Shown here piece by piece: positions 24,187 to 31,707 of a DNA stretch of 31,707 nucleotides. Each line of letters begins with the position of its first letter. Within the stretch, counting starts at the first letter, position 1. Location of the stretch: the NCBI RefSeq assembly GCF_002224125.1, contig NZ_NCSM01000041.1, positions 146,531 through 178,237 of the forward strand. The letters run 5' to 3'. The notes below the pieces were generated by a model. It was not told the origin of the DNA and did no database searches. It worked only from the letters and a program-made list of their open reading frames with translations. The stretch is from Streptomyces sp. NBS 14/10 (GTDB lineage Bacteria > Actinomycetota > Actinomycetes > Streptomycetales > Streptomycetaceae). The position numbers and the translations under genes are program-made.

Positions 24187-24942
24187 TCACCGGGAACCGG
24201 CCCGCAGAGCGGACTGGACAAAGGCCGCATGAAGCCGCACGGACAGCTCGGCCAGCTCCCGGGCGCTGGCCTCCGCATGGGCTCTGGTCTGCGGATTTGG
24301 GTGTCGCCGCAGTGGGGCGACCACCTGCTCGACCAGTCCCACCTCGCGCTCCGCGGCGGCTTTCATGATCCTCAAATGACGTGGTTCCAGACCGAAACGA
24401 CCCAGGTCCGTGACGAGCCTGGCGACGGTCACCGCCTCGATGTCGTATCCGCCGTCCGCGCCCGGCCCGATCAGCCCGAACGACTCCCACTCGGCCAGCT
24501 TCCCCTCGTCGATCCCGGTGGCGGCCAGCAGTTCGGCCCGGCCCACCCGGGCGGCCGTGGGGCGCTCCACGGCGCCCTCCAGCCCCTCCTCGGCCGATGA
24601 TCCCTCCGGCAGGGCGCCGGGGGCCGCGGCGGGCAGCTGGGGCCGCTCTCCCCGCTCCAGGGCGTCCAGATGCTCCCGGATTACCTTCAGTGGCAGATAG
24701 TGGTCACGCTGCATACGCAGAACACGGCCGAGCCGCTCCACGTCCTCCGGGCTGAATTTGCGGTAGCCGGAGGGCGTGCGCCGCGGCTCGACCAGGCCCT
24801 CGGCCTCCAGAAAACGGATCTTGGAGAGGGTGACCTCGGGGAATTCGTCCCGCAGCAGATTCAGTACGGTGCCGATGCTCATCGCCCGGCCGCCCGCGGG
24901 GGCGGTGCCGGTGTCGGCACCGCCCGACGGTGTCTGAAGCAT
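24187..24942 (-). CDS. FtsR-like MerR-family regulator
   Basis: 251 residues. The MerR helix-turn-helix (about 21-90) reads MSIGTVLNLLRDEFPEVTLS, RFLEAEGLVEPRRTPSGYRK and EDVERLGRVLRMQRDHYLPL. A linker rich in Pro/Ala/Glu follows, then a C-terminal helical region (about 130-245). It is the positional and sequence relative of corynebacterial FtsR, which activates ftsZ, and of Rv1828. ATG 24942 follows GGGGAGG. The garA-like gene ends 17 bp upstream, so FtsR and GarA are probably co-transcribed. Target genes in this organism are inferred, not seen. Confidence 0.92.
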   Translation of the reverse strand: MLQTPSGGADTGTAPAGGRAMSIGTVLNLLRDEFPEVTLSKIRFLEAEGLVEPRRTPSGYRKFSPEDVERLGRVLRMQRDHYLPLKVIREHLDALERGERPQLPAAAPGALPEGSSAEEGLEGAVERPTAARVGRAELLAATGIDEGKLAEWESFGLIGPGADGGYDIEAVTVARLVTDLGRFGLEPRHLRIMKAAAEREVGLVEQVVAPLRRHPNPQTRAHAEASARELAELSVRLHAAFVQSALRAGSR

Positions 24943-24959
24943 GGACCTCCCCTGACGGG

Positions 24960-25733
24960 TCAGATGCCGAAGCCCCGCTGGCTCGGGTAGAAGACCACCC
25001 GGTACTTGCCGATCTGCACCTCGTCACCGCTGTTCAGGATGGCCGAGTCGATCGGCTCGCGGTTGACGTACGTCCCGTTCAGGCTGCCGACGTCCGCGAC
25101 GGTGAAGGAGCCGTCCTGGCCGCGCCGGAACTCCACATGGCGGCGCGAGACGGTCACGTCGTCCAGGAAGATGTCGCTCTGCGGATGACGGCCGGCCGTG
25201 GTCACATCGCTGTCCAGCAGGAAGCGGCTGCCGGAGTTCGGCCCGCGGCGGACCACCAGCAGCGCGGAGCCCGGGGGCAGCGCGTCGACGGCCGCCTGAG
25301 CCTCCGGGGAGAGCGAGGGCAGCGGAGTCTGCCCGGTCACCTCGGCGTCGTATGCCTCAAGACCGGAGATCGAAATGGTGGACGTGGTCTCCGAAGCACG
25401 CTCGGAGGGCGCCTGGCCCCGCAGCGGCGCACCGCAGTTGGAGCAGAAACGGCTGTCCTGGGCGTTCTGATGGCCGCACCTCTGACATACCGGCAAGCCG
25501 AACCCTCCGCCCGTGTTCGCGGTCGATGGCTCCCCGAAACCTATGCGTCCGGACGCGGCAGGGTCAACAGAAGACGCGCCCTGACCACCCGGAATGCCGC
25601 CGCCGTCCCGGAACAGCGGACGCTCCTCGCTCACCCCGCTCTCCTCTGGGGCGCGATGAGCGCGATGGCGCGCGGTGCTGCTGCCGCCATCTTGGCGCGC
25701 GCTCTTGCCGAACAACTTCCCGAACAACTTCAC
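24960..25733 (-). CDS. Zinc-ribbon/FHA-domain protein (GarA/OdhI-like)
   Basis: 257 residues from GTG 25733 (AAGGGG upstream). In order: a basic N-terminus (MKLFGKLFGKSARQ); a zinc ribbon with C83, C86, C97 and C100 (CQRCG ... FCSNCG); the conserved phosphorylation motif ETTS (115-118); and a FHA domain (about 158-245) with GRH, SRRH (196-199) and NGTYVN. GarA/OdhI is phosphorylated on its ETTS/ETTT threonines by PknG or PknB and, when unphosphorylated, inhibits 2-oxoglutarate dehydrogenase. The zinc ribbon and long N-terminus make this longer than GarA (about 160 residues). The 190-bp upstream gap suggests its own promoter, but none is obvious. Confidence 0.93.
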   Translation of the reverse strand: MKLFGKLFGKSARQDGGSSTARHRAHRAPEESGVSEERPLFRDGGGIPGGQGASSVDPAASGRIGFGEPSTANTGGGFGLPVCQRCGHQNAQDSRFCSNCGAPLRGQAPSERASETTSTISISGLEAYDAEVTGQTPLPSLSPEAQAAVDALPPGSALLVVRRGPNSGSRFLLDSDVTTAGRHPQSDIFLDDVTVSRRHVEFRRGQDGSFTVADVGSLNGTYVNREPIDSAILNSGDEVQIGKYRVVFYPSQRGFGI

Positions 25734-25923
25734 GGGCGATTCCCCTTGACTGAAACAGACCCGCCCGTGGGGCAGGGCAAACCCTCGATGCACACACCAG
25801 ACGGTCCGGACATCCTCACAACGTCCGTGACCACCAGACAGTTTCCATCACGCGCGACTCTTCCGGTGCGCCGACCCCCCGCGTCCTCGTCGTCCGGCCG
25901 CGAGACTCCCATACCTGACCACC

Positions 25924-26898
25924 TCACCGCGACGACGACCGAGCGTAGTCAGGCCGCTTCGCCGACCGCAAGGCGTCGACGACGATCTTCTTCGAGCGCT
26001 CGATGGACACGGTGGCCTGCTCCTTCTCCAGGCTCTGCACCACTCCGCCCGGAATGTTCAGGGCCGGCTCCAAATCCTCCGGCTTGCCGATGACCTTGAT
26101 CACGTACGGCAGTGTCACTTTCCGTCCATCGATTTCGACCGCGCCGCCGACGTCCGTGAAGTACGTGCTGGCGACCACCCGCACCTTGCCGATCTGGATG
26201 GCCTCGGCCCCGGCGGCGCGCAGTTCCTGGACCGCGTCGAGCAGCATGTCCGACTCCACGGTGCCCTTCGACGCGTCGATCTTCATCGTGATACCCGGCC
26301 CCTCGGCGGCGACGGTGCCCGCGAGGACACCGAGCTGCTGCTCCTTTTGGGCCGTCTGCTTACGGGCTTCCTCGGCCCGGTCCGAGCTGTTCTCCAGTTC
26401 GGTCCGCTGCGTCTCCAGCCGCTGCTTCTCGTCCCGCAGCCGCTGGCTGCGGTTGTCCAGCTCGTCGAGGATCCGTACCAGGTCCTCCTGCCGGGCGCCG
26501 CGCAGCACGTTGTTGTTGTCATTGGTCGAGCGCACCTGGATGGCCAGACCGAGGCCGAGGCCGAACAGCAGGAGCGCGACGATGAGTTGGGCCCGCGTCA
26601 GCCGCGGCGGCCACAGACCCTTCACCAGCCGCTGACGGCCGCTGGATGGCTCCTGGACCTCCTGGGCCGCCTCGGGCTCCGCGCGGTCCTCTGGGCCGTC
26701 TCCCGGCCCCTCACCGGACTCTTCACCAAGGTCCTCGGCCGGCTCAGCGGCCGGTACGGTCTCCCGCCGCTCCCCCTCGGCCTTCTTCCGTCGCGCATCG
26801 GGGCTGCTCTCGGGCGTACGAGGCTCCTCCGGGCGATCGGGCCGCTCGGCCGGCTCGCGGGGCTGCCGGGGCTCCTCCGCCGTGTCGTCAGTCGTCAT
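25924..26898 (-). CDS. DUF881 membrane protein (downstream copy)
   Basis: 324 residues from ATG 26898; an in-frame ATG at 26919 is also possible. The N-terminal 95 residues are acidic, Pro/Glu/Arg-rich and likely disordered. One membrane segment follows (LIVALLLFGLGLGLAIQVRS), then a coiled coil (about 135-190, LDNRSQRLRDEKQRLETQR) and the DUF881 domain (about 200-315). The domain has GPGITMKIDASKG, AIQIGKVRVVASTYF and LPYVIKVIGKPEDLEPALNI. It is extracytoplasmic and of unknown function. ATG 26898 begins 4 bases after the sbp stop, consistent with translational coupling in the DUF881-sbp-DUF881 operon. Confidence 0.92.
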   Translation of the reverse strand: MTTDDTAEEPRQPREPAERPDRPEEPRTPESSPDARRKKAEGERRETVPAAEPAEDLGEESGEGPGDGPEDRAEPEAAQEVQEPSSGRQRLVKGLWPPRLTRAQLIVALLLFGLGLGLAIQVRSTNDNNNVLRGARQEDLVRILDELDNRSQRLRDEKQRLETQRTELENSSDRAEEARKQTAQKEQQLGVLAGTVAAEGPGITMKIDASKGTVESDMLLDAVQELRAAGAEAIQIGKVRVVASTYFTDVGGAVEIDGRKVTLPYVIKVIGKPEDLEPALNIPGGVVQSLEKEQATVSIERSKKIVVDALRSAKRPDYARSSSR

Positions 26899-26902
26899 CG
26901 GC

Positions 26903-27235
26903 TCACGCCCGGAAGACATGGCGGCGGATGGCGGCGGCGTTGGAGAAGATCCGGATGCCGAGCACGACCACGACTCCGGTGGACAGCTGGGCGCCGACCC
27001 CGAGCTTGTCGCCGAGGAAGACGATCAGCGCGGCGACCACCACATTGGACAGGAACGAGACGACGAAGACCTTGTCGTCGAAGATCCCGTCGAGCATCGC
27101 CCGGAAGCCGCCGAACACCGCGTCGAGCGCGGCGACGACGGCGATCGGCAGATAGGGCTCGACCACCGTCGGCACCACGGGTTGGACCCAAAGTCCGACC
27201 ACGACTCCCACGACGAGGCCCAGTACGGCGATCAA
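26903..27235 (-). CDS. sbp: Small basic membrane protein
   Basis: 110 residues, the usual length of Sbp. Three membrane helices: residues 2-18 (IAVLGLVVGVVVGLWV), about 28-45, and about 60-80 with VSFLSNVVVAALIVFLGDKL. The conserved tail is STGVVVVLGIRIFSNAAAIR. The start is TTG 27235, preceded by GAAGGG, and it overlaps the TGA stop of the upstream DUF881 gene (TTGA). This start reproduces the family N-terminus; no ATG or GTG would. Sbp is conserved in Gram-positive division and envelope clusters, but its molecular role is unknown. It is flanked on both sides by DUF881 genes. Confidence 0.92.
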   Translation of the reverse strand: MIAVLGLVVGVVVGLWVQPVVPTVVEPYLPIAVVAALDAVFGGFRAMLDGIFDDKVFVVSFLSNVVVAALIVFLGDKLGVGAQLSTGVVVVLGIRIFSNAAAIRRHVFRA

Positions 27236-28158
27236 GATGTGCCCTTCCCTGTGTCGGTGCCGCCCTTCCGGGCGCCACCGGCTATCGGTTCTGCGGTTCG
27301 TACGATCAGACTCGGCGCGGCCGGAAGCCGCACCTCGTCCGCGGCGGAGATGCTCGTGCGGACGCCGTAGTTTTCGTGCAGTACGTGCAGGTACTGTCCG
27401 TCGGCACTGTCCTGGAAGGTCGTGCTCAGCCGCCGTCCGTCCCCCACCGCGAGCACCGTATAGGGCGGCACCAGCGGTTTGTTGTCGACCAGTATGGCGT
27501 CTCCCGCGGCCCTGATCGCCGACAGGGCTGTCAACCGCTGTCCATTGATCGAGACGGCCTCCGCGCCGGACTCCCACAGGCCATTGACGACCCGCTGCAG
27601 ATCGCGGTCGCGCACCCGCCCCGTATCGGAGAAGCCGGTGCTCTGCCGCGGCCCTCCGCCGCCCTGGTCGGCTTCCTTGGCGTCATTGACGACCAGCTTG
27701 ACCCCGGGGCCCTTCACCTCGGTCGCCCCGGACAGCAGCGCGAGCAGCTCGCCCTTGTCCCCGCCGTGCTGCTCCAGCGCCTGCCGCTGCCGGTCGTCGA
27801 CCTCCCCGCGGAGCCTGTCCAGGCTCTTCTGGAGGTCGTCCGCGTTCGAGTTCCCCGACTCGATGCGGTCGATCAGCTTTTCCCGGTCCTTGGCCAGCTT
27901 GGGCGCCGATATCCGGGCCTCGTCGGCGCCGATGGTCACGATGCCCGCGGCCAGCAGCAGCCCCGCCGCCAGCACCAGCTTCCCGCGCAGGGTGCGCGGC
28001 AGGCCCCGCCGCCCCTCCGTACCGCGCCGCGCGGCGGCCTCCGCATACCCCTCGTCGAGACTGTGGTCCATCACGTTGGTCAGCAGCGACATGGACGCGT
28101 CGAGACGTGGACGGGGGCTCGGCGGAGCTGTGCTCCGAACGGGGGGCTGCTGCGGCAT
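27232..28158 (-). CDS. DUF881 membrane protein (upstream copy)
   Basis: 308 residues from ATG 28158; ATG 28167 is the alternative. N-terminal segment MPQQPPVRSTAPPSPRPRLD, then MSLLTNVMDHSLDEGYAEAA, then one membrane helix (LVLAAGLLLAAGIVTIG, about 70). A coiled coil (about 85-130, LAKDREKLIDRIESGNSN) and the DUF881 domain (about 145-290) follow, with GPGVKLVVND, AEAVSINGQRLTALSAIRAA and PPYTVLAVGDGRRL. It is paralogous to the other copy, and together they bracket sbp. Probably extracytoplasmic and linked to cell-envelope or division functions; no direct evidence. Confidence 0.91.
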   Translation of the reverse strand: MPQQPPVRSTAPPSPRPRLDASMSLLTNVMDHSLDEGYAEAAARRGTEGRRGLPRTLRGKLVLAAGLLLAAGIVTIGADEARISAPKLAKDREKLIDRIESGNSNADDLQKSLDRLRGEVDDRQRQALEQHGGDKGELLALLSGATEVKGPGVKLVVNDAKEADQGGGGPRQSTGFSDTGRVRDRDLQRVVNGLWESGAEAVSINGQRLTALSAIRAAGDAILVDNKPLVPPYTVLAVGDGRRLSTTFQDSADGQYLHVLHENYGVRTSISAADEVRLPAAPSLIVRTAEPIAGGARKGGTDTGKGTS

Positions 28159-28302
28159 GCCGCACATCGTCGCACGTCGGGGGCGCAGCCGCCGAATGGC
28201 CCCACCGGCGCGCCGGAGGCGGGCCATGGGCGGCTGCGGAACCCCTTGTGCGCCCGGGGACCGCCTGCGGGCTGTCAGACGCTCCCCACCAGGGGGAACG
28301 GA

Positions 28303-30798
28303 TCAGCGCCCGGCGCTGTCCACCACGGCGGACCACTCATCGAGCAGCCCCTGCGCGGACGCGTCGTCCGGTCCCTCCGCCCATAGATGGGTGACCGCCT
28401 CAGCCGGGTCGGGCAGCACCATGACCCAGCGGCCGTCGGCCTCGACCACCCGCACCCCGTCGGTGGTGTCGACCGACCGGTCGCCCGCCTCCTCCACCAC
28501 ACGGCGCATGACCAGCCCCTTGACCGCCCATGGAGTGGCCAGATCCCGGCGCAGGACATGGGCGCGCGGAATACGGGCGTCGATCTGGCTGAGGGTGAGC
28601 TGGGTACGGGCCACCAGACCGATGAGGCGTACAAAGGCCGCCGTACCGTCGAAGACGCTGCTGAACTCGGGGATGATGAAGCCGCCCCGCCCGTCCCCGC
28701 CGTAAATCGTGCCCTCCGCCCTGGCCACCCGGGTCAGGTCGTCGGCGGCGGTCGTCGTCCACTCCACCTGCGTGCCGTGGTACGCCGCCACCTGCTCGGC
28801 GATACGGGTGGTGGTCACCGGCAGCGCCACCCGGCCACTGCGCCGCTCCGCGGCCACCAGGTCCAGCATGACCAGCAGGGCCCGGTCGTCCTCCACGATC
28901 CGCCCCCGCTCGTCCACCAGCGAAAGCCGCTCGCCCACCGGGTCGAAGCGCACGCCGAAGGCCGCGCGGGCCGAGGCCACGATCTCCCCGAGCCGCACCA
29001 GACCCGAGCGGCGCGCCTCCGCCGTCTCGGTGGGGCGCGATTCGTTCAGGCCGGGATTGATGGTCAGCGCGTCGACGCCGAGCCGGCCGAGCAGACTGGG
29101 CAGAACGAGTCCGGCGCTGCCGTTCGTGGCGTCCACGACGACCTTGAGGCCGGATTCCGCGATGCCGCTGGTGTCCACGGCACGCAGCAGGGAGCCCGTG
29201 TACGAGTCGAAGACGCTGGAGGGGAAGCTGAGGTCGCCGATCTCGCCGGGGAACGCCCGCCGGTACTCCTGGCGCGCGTACACCCGGTCCAGCTTCCGCT
29301 GCCCGGCCGCGGACAGATCGGCGCCACGCTCGTCGAAGAACATGATGTCGACGGAGTCGGGCACGCCCGGCGAGGTACGGATCATGATCCCGCCGGCGCT
29401 GCCACGCGCGGTCTGCTGGCGGGCCACGGGCAGCGGCACATTCTCCAGGTCCCGCACATCGATGGCGCTGGTCTGGAGAGCCGAGATCACGGCTCGTTTG
29501 AGCGCCCGCGCACCACGGGAGTGATCACGCGCGGTGGTGACCGTCGAACCCTTCTTGAGGGTCGTCGCATAGGCGCCGGCCAGCCGTACGGCGAGCTCCG
29601 GGGTGATCTCCACGTTCAGGATCCCGGACACGCCGCGGGCGCCGAAGAGATGGGCCTGACCGCGCGACTCCCAGATGACCGACGTGTTGACGAAGGCGCC
29701 GGCCTCGATTGTCTTGAACGGGTACACCCGGACATTGCCCTGGACGATCGATTCCTCACCGATCAGGCACTCATCACCGATGACCGCGCCGTCCTCGATC
29801 CGCGCCGCCCGCATGACGTCGGTGTTCTTTCCGATGACGCAGCCGCGCAGATTGGCCTGCTGACCGACGTACACATTGTCGTGAACCACGGCTTTGTGGA
29901 GAAAGGAACCGCTCTTCACGACGACGTTGGACCCGACGACCGTGTGCTCGCGGATCTCCGCGTCCGCCTCCACCTTCGCGTAGTCGCCGATGTAGAGCGG
30001 GCCGCGCAGCACGGCGTCCTGATGCACCTCGGCGCCCTCGGCGACCCACACCCCCGGGGAGATCTCGAAACCGTCGATTTCGACGTCGACCTTGCCCTCG
30101 AGCACATCGGCCTGGGCCTTGACATAGCTCTCGTGGGTGCCGACGTCCTCCCAGTAGCCCTCGGCGACATAGCCGTAAATCGGCTTGCCTTCCTTCATCA
30201 GCTGCGGGAAGACATCACCGGACCAGTCGACGGGAACATCGGGCTCGACATAGTCGAAGACCTCCGGTTCCATCACATAGATGCCGGTGTTCACGGTGTC
30301 GGAGAAGACCTGACCCCAGGTGGGCTTCTCCAGGAAACGCTCGACCCGGCCGCCCTCGTCGACGATGGTGATCCCGAACTCGAGGGGATTGGGCACACGG
30401 GTCAGACAGACCGTGACCAGCGCCCCGTTCTGCTTATGGAAATTGATCAGCTCGGTGAGGTCGAAATCCGTCAGGGCATCACCCGAAATCACGAGAAAGG
30501 CATCGTCCTTGAGTGCCTCTTCCGCGTTCTTGACGCTGCCGGCGGTGCCGAGTGGCTTTTCCTCATTGGCGTACGTGAGCTCCATCCCGAGCTCCTCGCC
30601 GTCCCCGAAGTAGTTCTTGACCAGCGACGCGAGGAACTGGACGGTCACCACGGTCTCGCACAGACCATGCCGCTTGAGCAGCCGCAGCACATGCTCCATG
30701 ATCGGCCGGTTGGCCACTGGCAGCAACGGCTTTGGCATGGTCGAGGTCATCGGGCGCAGGCGAGTACCCTCGCCTCCCGCCATCACGACGGCCTTCAT
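28303..30798 (-). CDS. Sugar-phosphate nucleotidyltransferase fused to degenerate phosphohexomutase
   Basis: 831 residues. Residues 1-235: nucleotidyltransferase with [38 protein letters not shown] and [12 protein letters not shown]; probably a mannose-1-phosphate guanylyltransferase (GDP-mannose) or a related enzyme. Residues about 245-375: left-handed beta-helix hexapeptide repeats ([15 protein letters not shown]). Residues 385-825: phosphohexomutase fold, but with its motifs eroded. TASHNP is replaced by RTSPGV (474-479), DPDGDR by DPVGER (619-624), the sugar-binding GE(P)SGH by GDGRGG, and the phosphate loop RxSGTEP by [10 protein letters not shown]. The mutase half is therefore probably inactive or regulatory. 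The ATG at 30798 follows AAGGAGG. The beta-helix and dead mutase could tune the transferase. Confidence 0.9.
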   Translation of the reverse strand: MKAVVMAGGEGTRLRPMTSTMPKPLLPVANRPIMEHVLRLLKRHGLCETVVTVQFLASLVKNYFGDGEELGMELTYANEEKPLGTAGSVKNAEEALKDDAFLVISGDALTDFDLTELINFHKQNGALVTVCLTRVPNPLEFGITIVDEGGRVERFLEKPTWGQVFSDTVNTGIYVMEPEVFDYVEPDVPVDWSGDVFPQLMKEGKPIYGYVAEGYWEDVGTHESYVKAQADVLEGKVDVEIDGFEISPGVWVAEGAEVHQDAVLRGPLYIGDYAKVEADAEIREHTVVGSNVVVKSGSFLHKAVVHDNVYVGQQANLRGCVIGKNTDVMRAARIEDGAVIGDECLIGEESIVQGNVRVYPFKTIEAGAFVNTSVIWESRGQAHLFGARGVSGILNVEITPELAVRLAGAYATTLKKGSTVTTARDHSRGARALKRAVISALQTSAIDVRDLENVPLPVARQQTARGSAGGIMIRTSPGVPDSVDIMFFDERGADLSAAGQRKLDRVYARQEYRRAFPGEIGDLSFPSSVFDSYTGSLLRAVDTSGIAESGLKVVVDATNGSAGLVLPSLLGRLGVDALTINPGLNESRPTETAEARRSGLVRLGEIVASARAAFGVRFDPVGERLSLVDERGRIVEDDRALLVMLDLVAAERRSGRVALPVTTTRIAEQVAAYHGTQVEWTTTAADDLTRVARAEGTIYGGDGRGGFIIPEFSSVFDGTAAFVRLIGLVARTQLTLSQIDARIPRAHVLRRDLATPWAVKGLVMRRVVEEAGDRSVDTTDGVRVVEADGRWVMVLPDPAEAVTHLWAEGPDDASAQGLLDEWSAVVDSAGR

Positions 30799-30913
30799 GT
30801 CGGAAGCGTCCTCCTTGAAGAGACGACGGTCATGCCGACTGGCGCACCCCGATGGCCCACATACCTATCGCATTACGGACACCCCACCGCTACGGGCTGC
30901 CACATCAGCGAGC

Positions 30914-31522
30914 TCAGTCGGCCGTGGCGTCCGCCTTGACGAGACGGCGGACCTGGACCACGTAGAGGACTCCTGCCCACCAATAGAGCGTTGTACCCCA
31001 TCCGGCGAACGCCCATCCGAAAATAGCAGCGATTGTGTGAAGTGGGCCACTTCCATCACTCAGAAGGAGCAACGGGAAGGCGTACATCAGGTTGAAGGTC
31101 GCTGCCTTGCCGAGGAAGTTGACCTGGGGCGGGGGATAGCCATGACGCCGCAGGATGCCGACCATGACCAGCAGCACCAACTCCCGTGCGAGAAGCACCG
31201 CGGTCAGCCAGATCGGCAGGATGTCGCGCCAGGTCAGACCGACGAGTGTAGACAGAATGTAGAGGCGGTCGGCCGCCGGATCCAGAATCCGGCCAAGGCT
31301 GCTGATCTGGTTCCAGCGGCGGGCCAGCTTCCCGTCGAGATAGTCGCTCACACCGCTGAGCGCCAGCACGAGCAGCGCCCATTCATCGCTCTTCGGCCCG
31401 CCGAACTCGGGCCGCAGGATCAGCCACAGGAAAAGCGGCACGCCGAGCAGACGCGCGGCGCTGAGGATGTTCGGGATGGTGAGCACGCGGTCGGTCTGGA
31501 CGCGTGTCTCCTGGACCTCCAC
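30914..31522 (-). CDS. CDP-alcohol phosphatidyltransferase (PgsA2-like)
   Basis: 202 residues with about six membrane helices. The complete CDP-alcohol phosphatidyltransferase motif is present: D60, D63-G64, A67-R68, G77, D81, D85, with family spacing. It transfers a phosphatidyl group from CDP-diacylglycerol, probably to glycerol-3-phosphate or a similar alcohol at the inner membrane. The exact acceptor is not readable. It is the first protein gene of the block after the rrn operon and corresponds to mycobacterial pgsA2. GTG 31522 follows AGGAGG (31529-31534), and a -10-like TAAGGT (31565-31570) lies upstream. Confidence 0.92.
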   Translation of the reverse strand: MEVQETRVQTDRVLTIPNILSAARLLGVPLFLWLILRPEFGGPKSDEWALLVLALSGVSDYLDGKLARRWNQISSLGRILDPAADRLYILSTLVGLTWRDILPIWLTAVLLARELVLLVMVGILRRHGYPPPQVNFLGKAATFNLMYAFPLLLLSDGSGPLHTIAAIFGWAFAGWGTTLYWWAGVLYVVQVRRLVKADATAD

Positions 31523-31564
31523 CCGGGAGCCTCCTGTGAGAACGGTGCCGATGGATGCCCCATG

Positions 31565-31570
31565 ACCTTA
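31565..31570 (-). promoter_or_regulatory. Candidate -10 of the pgsA-like gene
   Basis: TAAGGT on the minus strand, about 40 bp before the GTG at 31522 and downstream of the rrn terminator, allowing transcription independent of the rRNA operon. Confidence 0.4.
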
Positions 31571-31612
31571 CCGGTAGGGAATCGAGGCCTGGCACGGGGC
31601 CCCGGGCACGAC

Positions 31613-31655
31613 AAAAAGCTCCGGGCGGAAACCAATGGTTCCCACCCGGAGCTTT
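31613..31655 (-). terminator. rRNA operon terminator
   Basis: On the minus strand AAAGCTCCGGG ... CCCGGAGCTTTTT forms a stem with an inner GGAACC-like pairing and short loop, ending in a T-run (31613-31617). It directly follows the 5S rRNA and has the form of a Streptomyces rrn terminator. Confidence 0.9.
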
Positions 31656-31665
31656 ATCAAAGATT

Positions 31666-31707
31666 GTTCGGCGGTGTCCTACTCTCCCACAGGGTCCCCC
31701 CTGCAGT
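31666..31707 (-). rRNA. rrf: 5S rRNA, 3' end only
   Basis: The minus strand reads CTGCAGGGGGGACCCTGTGG and then GAGAGTAGGAC and CACCGCCGAAC, the conserved 3' third of actinomycete 5S rRNA. The 5' part and the rest of the rRNA operon lie beyond the right edge. Confidence 0.93.

Noticed and set aside
28387..30939. 850-codon plus-strand open frame opposite the nucleotidyltransferase
   Set aside because: Antisense shadow of a gene with recognisable motifs; composition is His/Gly/Arg-rich noise.

Overview
The window is about 31.7 kb of very GC-rich DNA from a Streptomyces-type actinomycete chromosome. Evidence for this is the codon use (third positions almost all G or C), the many GTG starts, the TAGGCT/TAGGGT-like -10 boxes, a DUF5999 protein, a single rare TTA leucine codon, and the 3' end of a 5S rRNA whose sequence and rrn terminator look streptomycete. 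I see no insertion sequence, prophage, CRISPR array, tRNA or secondary-metabolite cluster.

Left part (1-12.4 kb) is a patchwork of small regulator/partner pairs: a class I methyltransferase running off the left edge; a LysR regulator divergent from an EamA exporter; a MocR/PdxR-type GntR-aminotransferase divergent from a pyridoxamine-phosphate-oxidase-like flavoprotein, with a clear palindromic operator between them; a second EamA exporter downstream of a solo Clp N-domain protein; an SRPBCC protein; a PadR regulator with nested palindromes divergent from a PhzF-like isomerase; and an AlkZ-like DNA glycosylase plus DUF664/DinB-fold protein divergent from a WYL-domain regulator, followed by a CPBP membrane protein.

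Middle part (12.4-17.5 kb) carries a membrane-anchored substrate-binding/von Willebrand A protein, the only TTA-containing gene I found and so probably bldA-dependent. It is separated from a glutamate-cysteine-ligase-like enzyme by a perfect 30-bp hairpin. A conserved streptomycete hypothetical gene and a DUF5999 gene follow.

Right part (17.5-31.7 kb) is a conserved actinobacterial chromosomal block, almost all on the minus strand. In transcription order it runs: end of an rRNA operon, CDP-alcohol phosphatidyltransferase (pgsA-like), nucleotidyltransferase fused to a degenerate phosphohexomutase, DUF881, small basic protein Sbp, DUF881, zinc-ribbon/FHA protein (GarA/OdhI-like), FtsR-like MerR regulator, bifunctional-nuclease-family protein, a second MerR regulator, DNA polymerase IV and glycine decarboxylase gcvP. 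gcvP sits behind a tandem glycine riboswitch. The order matches the Mycobacterium pgsA2-DUF881-sbp-DUF881-gcvH-garA-merR-bfn-merR-gcvB block, except that gcvH is absent here.

The points most worth following are: the dead-looking phosphomutase domain; a Tudor-like tail on polymerase IV together with two PafBC-type DNA-damage motifs before its gene; the AlkZ-like/DUF664/WYL module; the TTA-containing vWA gene; and several strong unassigned operators. I found no clear-cut wholly novel system.
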